From the NCBI RefSeq assembly GCF_002575655.3, contig NC_053040.3:349933267-349997266 (forward strand): a stretch of DNA of 64,000 nt, in the 5' to 3' direction. Positions 24,188 through 33,205 of this stretch are shown piece by piece. The position numbers and the translations under genes are program-made. The DNA comes from Aegilops tauschii subsp. strangulata. Taxonomy: Eukaryota > Streptophyta > Magnoliopsida > Poales > Poaceae. The number at the start of each line of letters is the position of its first letter. The first letter of the stretch is position 1. The notes under the pieces were generated by a model. That model saw only the letters and a list, made by a program, of their open reading frames with translations. It ran no database searches and was not told the DNA's origin.

Positions 24188-24259
24188 CTGTTGCGCCGGC
24201 CATAGCCGCAGTCATCCGCCTCTTTTCCCTTTCTCCTGTCCACACCACTACTGCCCACC

Positions 24260-25039
24260 ATGGCTTTCTCGCGCTCCAGCGCTCTTCGGGACGGGCAGAC
24301 GACGGACCACAAGGAGATGGCAACCATTGCTGCTGACTAGCTGGCCGGCAGCCAGCCGGAGGACGACGGCGTCCCAATGGAGAACATGGTAGTCGATGAT
24401 CCGGCGCCATCCTCGCTGGTGCATTGCACCATGACCATCGGCGAGGCCCGTGCCCAATACATGGACATGGTGAGGCAGAAGCGTTAGGATCAGTTCCGGG
24501 AGGCGCAAGCCGACGCCACCTAGAACCACCATCTCCTCCAGGAGCACCTGCAGGCGGTGGAGCATATCACCGTGGAGCGGGAGGAGCAGGAGGCGCTGCT
24601 TGACTCGTACCGCTCCACCCGCAAGGGCCGCCTCGAGCGCTGCCGGTACCACATGCGGGTGCCGGAGGCTGCGTCCGCCTACAAAGAGGGCGATGAAGCG
24701 GGCGAGGCGCTGTTTGGCGAGACCGAGGACGAGGCAGAGGACAACGCCGGTTCCGCCGAGGCCCCGCCCCGCCGGCACCGAGGCAAAGGCCCTACTCCGC
24801 CGAGGCCCCGCCCCGCCAACAACGAGGCACAGGACATCGCCGGCTCAGCCAAGGCCCCACCCTGCCGGCTACGAGGGGGAGGATTTCCCCCGCTCCGCCG
24901 AGGCGCCGCTTCGCCAGCAACGAGACAGAGGACATCGCCGGCTCCGTCGAAGCCCCACCCCACTGCCAACGAGGCCGCGCCACACAGAAAACGAGGAAGA
25001 GTAGAACACGGTAGGTCGCCGCCGCTCGGGTCCAAGTAA
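24260..25039 (+). pseudogene. Stop-ridden GC-rich ORF in CACTA-2, unrecognised
   Basis: From ATG 24260 the frame stays open for 259 codons apart from three TAG stops (24338, 24485, 24521) and ends at TAA 25037-25039. It begins MAFSRSSALRDGQTTDHKEM and contains PMENMVVDDPAPSSLVHC, a helical charged stretch (EHITVEREEQEALLDSYRST, RLERCRYHMRVPEA) and a low-complexity Pro/Arg/Ala tail made by a tandem repeat. All three stops lie where CAG (Gln) would fit. The GC content is higher than its surroundings, and it has its own TATA and leader. It looks like a captured or CACTA-borne gene that has decayed. I know no domain in it. Confidence 0.6.
24731..24971 (+). repeat. Tandem repeat, about 2.5 x 93-98 bp, in the ORF tail
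   Basis: Units start GAGGCAGAGGACAACGCCGG (24731), GAGGCACAGGACATCGCCGG (24824) and GAGACAGAGGACATCGCCGG (24922, partial). Lengths of 93 and 98 bp mean the second unit is out of phase, so the repeat does not give a clean protein repeat throughout. Confidence 0.75.
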
Positions 25040-25533
25040 GGCCACCACTGCTACCCTCAAGTTGAAGCCAAGCTAGGCGGGTTGACCATTGACGGCCGAT
25101 TAGCTTCTTGGCGGCAACGTGGAGTCGGAGAGCTATGTTGGAGAAGGACGCTGCTTCTACTTAACCGCTGGTGCAGTTGGCTCACTGACACATGGGCCCA
25201 ACAGGCATCTGGGCCACATGTCAGTTATGCAACTGCACCTATAGTTAAGTCATTGAAGGTCAGTCCGTTGGAGAAGAAGCTTCTGTTCGGCTCAGCCAGA
25301 CATAGGTGGGTAGCTTTGGTTAATTAATTATACTTCCAGCGCACCCCTTTTTAGTTGAAGAATGTATGAAATGTAATGAAATCCGACATGTTTATATGAA
25401 ATCCGACTGTGCATGAATGAATTTAGTTCGATTAGTTTGAATTCTTGAATCACTGGCATTGGATGAACATGCAAAACAATACGTACTAGCATTATTCCCA
25501 GGGTGATCACCTCGTTTGCAGCAGTTTCACATG
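25040..25533. other. CACTA-2 sequence, no gene seen
   Basis: This is the presumed 3' flank of the captured ORF: moderately GC-rich to 25300, then AT-rich with a short direct repeat ATGAAATCCGAC (25376, 25397). I see no ORF with protein character and no transposon terminus. Confidence 0.5.
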
Positions 25534-25535
25534 TA

Positions 25536-25660
25536 CTCCCTCCGGTCCTTTTTAGTCTACATACAAGTTTTGTCTGCAGTCAAAGTATCTCTACTTTGAC
25601 CAATCTTATAGAAAAAAGTATGAACATTCACAATGTGCGAAGTAAAAAGGAACAGAGGGA
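25536..25660. mobile_element. Stowaway-type MITE (Tc1/mariner)
   Basis: The element begins CTCCCTCCGGTCCTTTTTAG after TA (25534-25535) and ends CTAAAAAGG-like AAAAAGGAACAGAGGGA. The 125-bp length and inverted ends (CTCCCTCCG...) are typical. The right TA of the TSD is degraded (GGGATTAC). Confidence 0.75.
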
Positions 25661-25842
25661 TTACAAAGAGTTTGAGCAGCTTTTTAGCGTTCATGTACAT
25701 TGCAATCAAACACATAGGCCTGGCAATTCATAGAGAACATTCAAAACAATCGATGATTATGCATCTCAGCGATTCACATGTCAGAGCCAATATTTACTTC
25801 ACAACTAAAGAATAAAGAAAAATCGATGGACGCTGCTAACAG

Positions 25843-26014
25843 CAAAGGGCGTCCCATTCGAAAATATTCAAACGCATGTCTTCTTGCTAACATCAATGAG
25901 CAAAATTTGACAAGGTTGTCCCATTCCAAAATGTCAAATGCTTGTTGTTTTGCGTACATCAATGAGCAAACTTTGACAAGGTTTTCCCATTCCAAAATAT
26001 CAAATTCCTACGAT
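25843..26014. repeat. Tandem repeat, about 2.6 x 66 bp
   Basis: Units contain CATCAATGAGCAAA(A/C)TTTGACAAGG and CCCATTCCAAAAT(G/A)TCAAAT, starting at 25891 and 25957, with a diverged partial copy before (25843-25890). Confidence 0.7.
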
Positions 26015-27602
26015 TATGGAATGGGTAGGGTTTGCCATCAGTTCGGACATTGACATGACACCTCGTGCTAAATAAACCAGCTAGTTCCACCAAAATCAAC
26101 CAAATTCGCGCGTAGCTTGTATGATTTCGCCCTTATATGTTGCAACGCCTTGAACATATCGGCACCTCCTTTCTTGTGGTGGAAATGAATGATTCGATGT
26201 ATTCATGAACATTTTGTGCAGTTCCCATTGAAATCAAGCTGAGCACCCCTGTTTGCACAAATACAAAAAAGTGATTAGTATAAGCAAAATGTACTATGAA
26301 TTGACAGTTTAAATAGGCACCTACATGGTCCATGTAGAGCACACTTTTAAAAAAATGGAACTCATCGGAAAGAATCCTAGAATAACATTCTACTTGCACA
26401 TCACAGCAAAAAAATAGAGATCTGTCAGTCCTTCTGAGCTGGAGTTAGTTTGGTCTTGTGGGGAGTAATGTAACCATCCTTCAACTGCTCCTTCTGATGA
26501 GAAGATAGACAGGGCTTCTTCATCATGGCATAATCGGAACTAGTCACTTCACGTACTCCATATACTTCTTTAGAGGAGGATGATCCTGTTGTGCAAAGAC
26601 AAGAGGACAACTAAATGCTAGCATCCCTATTTGCTCGAAGAAAAGGAAAGGAAATATTTGAAACATCCCAGATGAAACACTTCTCAAGGACAATACCACT
26701 TCCTCATGACAGTACCTAAACAGTAGCACAACACCAATAGAGATGACAAACCTCAATCATATGGATGAAATCCGTGGGCGTATCCCACCTTTGTCAGGAG
26801 GCTTATTGTGTAGAGCATACAGATCAAGCACTTCTCCGGAACCATCTGTTGTTATCCACTGTGGTTGCCATGCTTACTATATACTCCTCGATTAGTTTAA
26901 TGTTTCCAACATCTTCTTGTGCAGTACCACTAAAATATATGGTATCTTCAAAGAAGATCCCTGTTTGCACAAGTATAGATAATTACATATTACATTAAGG
27001 GTGGCATCAAATCAGTGGCAAAATGATTGCTCGTTCCAGCCATAGCAATAAATTAAGATGCAAAACTATATCATTACTTGTGTCATCACAGTTCCAGTAC
27101 TTCATTATGGCACCGGGAGTTGATTTTTGTTTTTCTTCCGCTTGTTCTTCCCCTTCATCACTTGGTTCAATAATAGACAAGCTTCGCCTTCAATGTAAGA
27201 TTTGGCATGTCAATTAGGGAGCATAAGTATAGCACTAAACAACGACATTAATTTTCTGATGAAAATGGCAAAATACAGGCCAACAGTTGTGAAATATCCT
27301 TATCTTACCTCAATGGGATATTACGGTGCACATATAGATTGGAAGTCTTGTCTCCATTTGTGTAGTTCACTAAAATCAAGCAACATTATCGTACAAGTAG
27401 GACAACATATGAAAGCACACTGCACAATCATGTGAAAGAAGGCTAGTACTGACCTCTCATGACGCGGAATTCAAACAACTCACAAGAAGAAGATCTGAAC
27501 CAAATTTGCCAACACGTATAGGAAGTAAGATCTCCTCTTGTGCAGTTCCACTAAGATCAAGCAATCAAGCAACATTGTTGGTGTGACATTTTGGTTGAAA
27601 TG

Positions 27603-27635
27603 CACAAAACACTCTAAAAACAAAAGTGTTTTGTG
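27603..27635. repeat. Perfect 11-bp inverted repeat (hairpin)
   Basis: CACAAAACACT (27603-27613) is the exact reverse complement of AGTGTTTTGTG (27625-27635), with an 11-base A-rich loop. It could be the core of a decayed MITE, since no longer arms are visible. Confidence 0.6.
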
Positions 27636-27917
27636 TAGTGCAACAAAAGGTCACAATAGCAACGAGGTGAAGTAGATAACCCTATTTACACTGAGGTGCA
27701 AAGGAAACAACTAGTGGTCAATAATGGTGGATGACACAGAAGCCAACAAAAATAAGCACCTAACTTATCTAAATGGGAAAGAAAGCAATAGAGTAGCATT
27801 TCTCAAACGGTGGCATTGATTCATATTAACAGAGAGATTATATTAACAATAAAATTCGTTAAACAAGTAATTTTCTTTTAACTATGGCATTGCATCAATT
27901 TTCCAGCGACATTATTA

Positions 27918-28261
27918 GAGGGTGTTTGTTTACAGGGACTTTTTGGTGTAGGGACTAAAAAAGTCCCTATCAGTCCCATCTAAACCAAACAGGAGGGACT
28001 TTTAGGGACTAAAAGTGGGCATTTGGGACTAAAGAAAGAAGACCCCGAGGGAGAGTCTTTTTGGGACTTTATCCAACAGTTGCCCCTGCCCCGCATCGCA
28101 CCTTATCTCTATTAGTTCATTACTAGGGGTAACATGGTCTTTTAGCATGTTATTTAATAACCTCTAGTCCATGTTTAGTCCCTGTAACCAAGCAGGTAGG
28201 GACTAGGGACTTTTTAGTTGGGACTAAAAAAAGTCCTAGGACTTTTAAACCAAACAGGGCC
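27918..28261. mobile_element. PIF/Harbinger-type (Tourist-like) MITE
   Basis: This 344-bp element is flanked by TTA on both sides (27915-27917, 28262-28264). Its imperfect inverted ends are GAGGGTGTTTGTTTACAGGG and, reversed, GGCCCTGTTTGGTTTAAAAG. The interior is full of inverted GGGACTTTTT / AAAAAGTCCC motifs. A TTA TSD is diagnostic for the PIF/Harbinger superfamily. Confidence 0.75.
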
Positions 28262-28580
28262 TTAGATTAACAACAGCTAAAGAGTTGCATGGGATAGTGG
28301 ATGCACCAGCACCATGTGCATCTGCCGATGTATGAAGGGGTGATGCACAGTCTGTTGCAACAAAGAACAGACAACCAAGGAGCATATTTGTGTTGGTCCC
28401 AGTTTTGTTATCTTTAGACACATTTCCCTATGTGAGCGCAACAAATCTAGTCCTGCTCAAACTCTATAGCCTTGTCCCCCAAAACAAAAAGATCAGTTTG
28501 TTATAGATGTGTGTGCTGCGTTTGTCATCATTTTCCCTTTTCGACCAACGTAGGTGTTGGATAGCCAGTCTGTACTAGTA

Positions 28581-28870
28581 CTTTCCCCCTTCTTTTCCTA
28601 TTTGAACCACATCCTAGATTCATGCTATACAACTTTCCCCACTACTTTCCCCCATTCCTTTCCTCTTTGAACCACATCCTAGATTCATGCTATACAACTT
28701 TCCCCACTACTTTCCCCCTTCCTTTCCTTTTTCAACCACATCCTAGATTCATGCTATACAACTTTCCCCACTACTTTCCCCCATTCCTTTCCTCTTTGAA
28801 CCACGTCCTAGATTCATGATATACAACTTTCCCCACTACTTTCCTGTTTGATCCAACACCTAGATTCGAG
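28581..28870. repeat. Minisatellite, 4.5 x 64/65 bp
   Basis: Units beginning CTTTCCCCC start at 28581, 28645, 28710, 28774 and 28839 (partial), alternating 64, 65, 64, 65 bp. Each contains GAACCACATCCTAGATTCAT and ACAACTTTCCCCACTA. The 65-codon plus-strand ORF here is an artefact of the repeat. Confidence 0.9.
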
Positions 28871-29253
28871 TGCAGAAGCGGAAAAAGCCCACATGCAGCT
28901 AGAGCAATGCATGTGGAATAAGTAAATTATACCTTAAGGTTCTTGGGGTGTGGTTCAGTGTGCGACCAGAGGCCGTTCGGCCCACACTATGTACGGCGGT
29001 GAGGAAGAAGGGGTCGCAGGCCCTCCCGCGCCGCCGCTGGGTGAAAGAGAACAGCTGCGGCGGTAGTGGATTCCCTCCCTCGCCGACGGCGACAGCGCTA
29101 AGCCTCCTTCCCTTCCTGGCGGACGGATCCTGCCGGCTCTTTGACCAGCAGTGAGGGGAGAGAGAGAGAGAGAGGCCAACGAAGTCTTGTTTAGATCTGG
29201 AGAGGGTGAGAGAGTGTGAAGAGAGCAACTACAAGCGCTGAGGCTCCAGCGTG

Positions 29254-29263
29254 TATATATATA
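29254..29263 (-). promoter_or_regulatory. TATA box of minus-strand CACTA-2 gene
   Basis: A TATATATATA palindrome lies upstream (minus strand) of a leader holding GTTGCTCTCTTCACACTCTC. The duplicate gene has the same leader words and a TATATA at 32564-32569. Confidence 0.5.
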
Positions 29264-29502
29264 CTAGAGAGAGTGTGTGAAGAGTGCAAACCCTAGAAAA
29301 CAAGCGCCGAGGTTGCAGCGTATACGTGATGAGGTGATTATAAGGTCACTACGAGATTGTATAGTTCCGTATCCATCCATTTTGACCAGTCAAAGAATCC
29401 TCCTGGCACCGCCCCAGATCACTTTCTCTCTCTGTCATGCGGGGCCTACCTGTCATTGGGTGGAAGAAAGAAGTCGGACAAAAACAAAATTATGCTCAAG
29501 TG

Positions 29503-29568
29503 TAGTTATCGAACCCGAGACCTCAAGTTTGATGAGCGAACGGGCTAACCAGCTACACCACCCTCCCG
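29503..29568 (-). repeat. tRNA-like sequence (SINE head or tRNA pseudogene)
   Basis: On the minus strand it reads GGGAGGGTGGTGTAGCTGG, with a box-A-like GTAGCTGGTTAGC, a CTCATCAAACTTGAG hairpin in the anticodon-arm position, and a box-B-like CGGGTTCGATAAC. The acceptor stem and T-stem do not pair fully, so it is not a functional tRNA. A pol III-derived SINE head or decayed tRNA copy fits best. Confidence 0.5.
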
Positions 29569-30283
29569 TTATGTTCAACGAGAGGAAAATAACCTTTTAT
29601 ACATTCCTGCATTCGTGTGACAAGCATGCCGTGTTTTTTTGCGTGGGAGTCGTTAGGATTTAAATCATAATTGTGTCATGTAGCTTTGGTGGTAAGGTCT
29701 TTTGGGATTTAAAGCAGTGTTGGTAGTACAAAAATAATGCAGCCTTAGTCACCTTACCTCTCTCCACATAGTACATTGGGTCCCACCAGTCAGAGGGTGA
29801 AACAAACAAATTAATAAGAAAAATTAAAAGCGCCAGCGGTGTATCTTACCTCACACATCTCGCTACTGCTCGTGAACACTGTCCAATTGATCCCTCGGTT
29901 CGCTCACGTACTATTTTAAGTGAATCCTTATTATAACATGCACACAATTTTGGGCACTTGTATTCGACCTAAGTCAGTGTGCCGCCATATCTCATACTAC
30001 TCCCTCCGTCTAGGTGTAATAAATCACGTTAGAAGGTGCAGCGGGACCAAGGTGCAAGCAGATTGGAGGAGAAGGAGAAACTTGACCGGTCCTTCCTCCA
30101 ATCAAAGCCCTGATTTCTGTCTCTAAACACAACAGTTAATCTCAACAACTAAGAGATGCCGTTTCAGCTACCATGCAGGGCCACGTATTAACTCGCATGC
30201 AAGCCGACTTTGATTTCTTGACTGATCAACGCGTAGTTGTTGTCCATGCATTGGGTTTCCGGGGGAGATAACAAGGAAGAGTA

Positions 30284-30783
30284 AGGAGCGTTTGGTTACA
30301 TTGCTTAGGCTGGTCATAGTGGTGAGTAACTTGGACTAGTAACATGCATATGTTACTAGTCTATGTTACTACTACCTTCGTCCTGGTTTATAGGTCCCCT
30401 TTGTAGTTTGTGCCAAATTTTGACCAAAGATTGAACTAACAAAATGTTAATGCATGTCAACAAAAATTATATCGTTGGATTCGTATTCGAACATAGTTTT
30501 CAATGATATAATTTCTTGTGACATGCATGAACATTTTGTTAGTTCAATCTATGGTCAAAATTTGACACAAAATACAATGGGGACCAATAAACCAGGACAG
30601 AGGTAGTACGCGAAGTTTGTTGTCGGAAGCGAGCCGATCTGGCTCTCCTAAGCTAGCAAGGTTATTCTAGCCCACCCAAGCTAGCTGGCCCACAAAAGCT
30701 AACATATTTTAATAGTTACAAACGCGTAAACTTGCCTGGCTAGGCTATAAACTGTTCTTGCTATGGATCCAAATGCCCCCTAG
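30284..30783. mobile_element. Probable second-level MITE inside the Stowaway element
   Basis: The left edge reads GAGCGTTTGGTTACATTGCT and the right edge, reversed, TAGGGGGCATTTGGATCCAT, a GCRTTTGG-type inverted end common in hAT-like or Harbinger-like MITEs. The boundary and superfamily are uncertain. A third-level fragment, GGCTGGTCATAGTGGTGAG (about 30309-30371), lies within it and lacks a visible right end. Confidence 0.45.
30372..30606. mobile_element. Stowaway-type MITE, innermost of the nest
   Basis: 235 bp with TA on both sides (30370-30371, 30607-30608). Long inverted ends are CTACCTTCGTCCTGGTTTAT and its complement ATAAACCAGGACAGAGGTAG. The interior forms a long hairpin (TTGAACTAACAAAATGTTAA / AACATTTTGTTAGTTCAATC). 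Confidence 0.85.
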
Positions 30784-31019
30784 GTAACAACGCTCGCTAG
30801 CAACGAGGCCAGGAGGGGATTGAGATGCGAAGTTAATGGACGACGCCTAATTTTTTTGGGAATATCTGATTTTCGTAAGATGACTTAACACCTAGACGAA
30901 GGGAGTACTACTCCTCAATCCAGGTTTGATGGTATATTCGTCACCTCTTCTCTTCTTGTTTGTACTCCATATGTATCTCACTTCCTGTGGCTTCGCACTC
31001 GCACGATATTCCTATTCTA

Positions 31020-31660
31020 TGAACGTGTGCGTGTGTGTGTGTTTAACAGCATGTGTGTGTTAGAGAGAGCGACACATCGACCTACTCCTACAGAGAGATG
31101 GTGTGTAGTGTACGATTTTAGCCGCGAGAGTCGGTGCATCCTCTCATTTCTGGGCGTCCGGTCGGGACAGGCGGACAGCTGCCACGCCCGCTGCTGACCA
31201 GCCTGGACCACCCAAAGCCCCTCCATCTCCCGCGCGCGCTTCCCGCCCGAAATGGTCAGCGCCGCTCCAAAGAATCGGTGTCGCATTCATGCCCGGGCAG
31301 AGCGGACGCGACCTCTCACTGGCGCCTGCATTGAAGGGAGAAGCGGATTCAAGAGTGATGGTTGCTTCGTCCGTCCAACTTACTGCTGGGTCTATGTGAT
31401 TTGACGGCTCATTGGTCATTATTACTGAGGTGGTAGGACTCCTGGATGTCCCATGCTTTCGGCGAAAGGAGGTACTACTAGATTACAATTTTCTCCATTC
31501 TTACAGCGGAGGAGTGCGAGAGTAGTGAAAACACGCAGGCTTAGTGATTATATGGCCCACCTCACACTATCACCATATTTTCTGGACACCGTGCGACACC
31601 TAACTCTTTACATAGTACTAGTATAGTACGTACTGTAATTTATTAGCGAGATAAATTTGT
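31020..31660. other. CACTA-2 sequence with a block duplicated from 14.7-14.8 kb
   Basis: The region starts with a short GT microsatellite (31025-31042). At about 31190-31265 the sequence CCAGCCTGGACCACCCAAA...CCCGCGCGCGCTTCCCGCC...GTCAGCGCCGCTC matches 14738-14806 closely. This indicates an old internal duplication of CACTA-2. No credible gene is seen. Confidence 0.5.
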
Positions 31661-31699
31661 ACAATGCTATGAAGCTTCCAGCTTCTGTTTCATGTATCT

Positions 31700-32575
31700 T
31701 GCGTCCAAGGTTGTCCGTTGCAACATTTCATCAAATACAAAGGAGACTAACATGCATGCTATTGCATCTCAATGATTGACAGATCATAGCCAATATGTAC
31801 TCCCTCCGTTCCAAAATAAGTGTCTCAACTTTATGCAAACTTTAGTACAAAGTTGTACTACTACTAAAGTTGACACTTATTTTGGAACAGAGACAGCTAA
31901 AGAAAAAAACGATCCATGTAGTCCCTAGCCCTTGAACCGCAAACCCTAACCAGGCTTTAATTTGCTGGCAACGTTAGAGCTTCCGAAGAAATGAAGTTTG
32001 CAACCCTTTGATCATTTTGTGCAGTTTCACCAAAATCGAGATGAGCATCCCTGTGGCAAAGAAATTGAAGAAGCGTGATTAGAATAAGATTACTGGGACT
32101 AGTTGATGAGACATAAACTCATCACAAATACATTACGTAGAAGCCAGTGGAGCTATGTGCGGGGCAAAGAAGTAGAGAAATATCCACATGGAGTGATGTG
32201 GGTAGCTGGAGCAGTGGTGCAAGCCGGCTGTCAAGGGAGTTGTACCTGAGGGATGTCGGGACGTAGCCCAACCTGGAGGAGGGCGACGGGAGGCGGAAAC
32301 TACCCACGTCGTGACAGTGAGCAAGGGACGAAAGCAACCACACCGACTTTGTGAGAGAGAATGGCGGGGAACCCTGATCGGGACGTGCCGACATTGGGTT
32401 TTCGCCGTCGGCGAAGGCGACCGCATCTACACTAAGCATCCACCCCTTCCCCCGGCGGACGTGATCCGTCGGGATGTTAGAGATATGGCCACAATCGTTT
32501 TGTGCGAGAGAGTGTGAAGAGAGCAACCCCAGCAAGCAACCGTGTAGGCTCGTCCTGCCTATGTATATAGTGGAG
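31700..32575 (-). pseudogene. Partial duplicate of the minus-strand GTAQ gene
   Basis: On the minus strand: TATATA (32564-32569), a leader with GTTGCTCTCTTCACACTCTC shared with 29203-29230, a GC-rich first-exon region (about 32500-32150), and one exon encoding HLDFGETAQNDQRVANFIS (about 32050-31985) behind GCCACAGG. Downstream flanks (GCATCTCAATGATTGACAGA, 31761 on) match those of copy 1 (GCATCTCAGCGATTCACATG, 25760 on). Copy 2 is much shorter, with most exons absent. Function is unknown. Confidence 0.4.
31800..31892. mobile_element. Stowaway-type MITE
   Basis: CTCCCTCCGTTCCAAAATAA after TA (31798-31799), with the inverted arm ...TTATTTTGGAACAGAG. The length is about 93 bp. The last bases are degraded and the right TA is not clear. 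It sits in copy 2 of the minus-strand gene at the position where copy 1 lacks it. Confidence 0.75.
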
Positions 32576-32856
32576 CGGTTTCCTTTTCTCTCCATATGAA
32601 CCTATTTATATTGCATACGTGCCACTGAACAAAAAAAACTTTATTTATAAATGACGCGGCACCTACTACTCGTTCTCCTATAAACCTTGCGCTTGGCATC
32701 TCCAAAATATTAACCCTGCGTTGGCTCTTCGCTTCTTCGGGGAGTCGAGCAATAATGGTACTGCAGTATATATCGTTCTGGCTATATGAGACCAAATTAA
32801 TTGCTGCATGTCCACCATGTGGGCGAGGGTCGAGGGGCGAGGGAGAGTGCGTACTA

Positions 32857-33047
32857 TTACGTCCATTTCAATATGGACTACATACGAAGCAAAATGAGTG
32901 AATCTACACTCTAAAATATGTCTATATACATCAGTGTTTGGAGTATGTACTAGTAGTTCATATTGAAATCTACTAAAGGACATATATTCCAAACAATATG
33001 ATAATCTCTCTAACCAAGGTAGGGACGATGAGTAAACCGAGGGAGTA
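32857..33047. mobile_element. Degenerate Stowaway-type MITE
   Basis: The core TTTCAATATGGACTACATAC ... GAGTGAATCTACACTCTAAA ... CATATTGAAATCTACTAAAG is the common Triticeae Stowaway hairpin. The right end is GTAAACCGAGGGAGTAGTA. The left terminus is eroded, so its start is approximate. Confidence 0.6.
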
Positions 33048-33057
33048 GTAAAATTTT

Positions 33058-33205
33058 CTCCTCGTCCTACGAGCCACCGCGCGCATGGGCGAGGGAGCGG
33101 GCGTAAGGCGTACTAGTAAGCAAGCTTCACCTCATCCTGCGAGCCACCACGCCCGTGGGCGGGGGAGACGACGTACTAAGCAAGCTTCTCCTCGTTCTAC
33201 GAGTT
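33058..33205. repeat. Short tandem repeat, about 2.2 units of 60-70 bp
   Basis: CTCCTCGTCCTACGAGCCACC (33058), CACCTCATCCTGCGAGCCACC (33128) and CTCCTCGTTCTACGAGTTG (33188) are separated by GGGCGAGGGAG...GTACTA(GTA)AGCAAGC. Confidence 0.65.

Larger units (their letters stand above)
25690..29260 (-). pseudogene. Decayed minus-strand multi-exon gene in CACTA-2 with reiterated GTAQ exons
   Basis: Minus-strand transcription from the TATA at 29254-29263 would pass a GC-rich first exon (about 29228-28900) and then a series of short exons. Several follow an acceptor-like TTTGTGCAAACAG and encode variants of hDhxGTAQ: SLISMGTAQNVHEYI (26240-26200), IYFSGTAQEDVGNIKLIEEY (26945-26890), LLDLSGTAQEEILLPIRVGK (27575-27510), and frameshifted copies near 27380 and 26085. 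I recognise no domain. The repeated exons and the partial duplicate at 31.7-32.6 kb suggest an expanding CACTA-borne gene or a captured host gene. Exon borders are approximate, MITEs and a minisatellite interrupt it, and stops are frequent. Confidence 0.4.
30000..30905. mobile_element. Large Stowaway-type element carrying nested MITEs
   Basis: It begins CTCCCTCCGTCTAGGTGTAA after TA (29998-29999) and ends TTAACACCTAGACGAAGGGAG before TA (30906-30907). Ends are good inverted repeats. The 906 bp includes at least one complete and one or two partial younger elements (see 30284-30783 and 30372-30606). Confidence 0.8.

Noticed and set aside
28622..28819. 65-codon repetitive ORF
   Set aside because: A by-product of the 64/65-bp minisatellite, out of frame between units.
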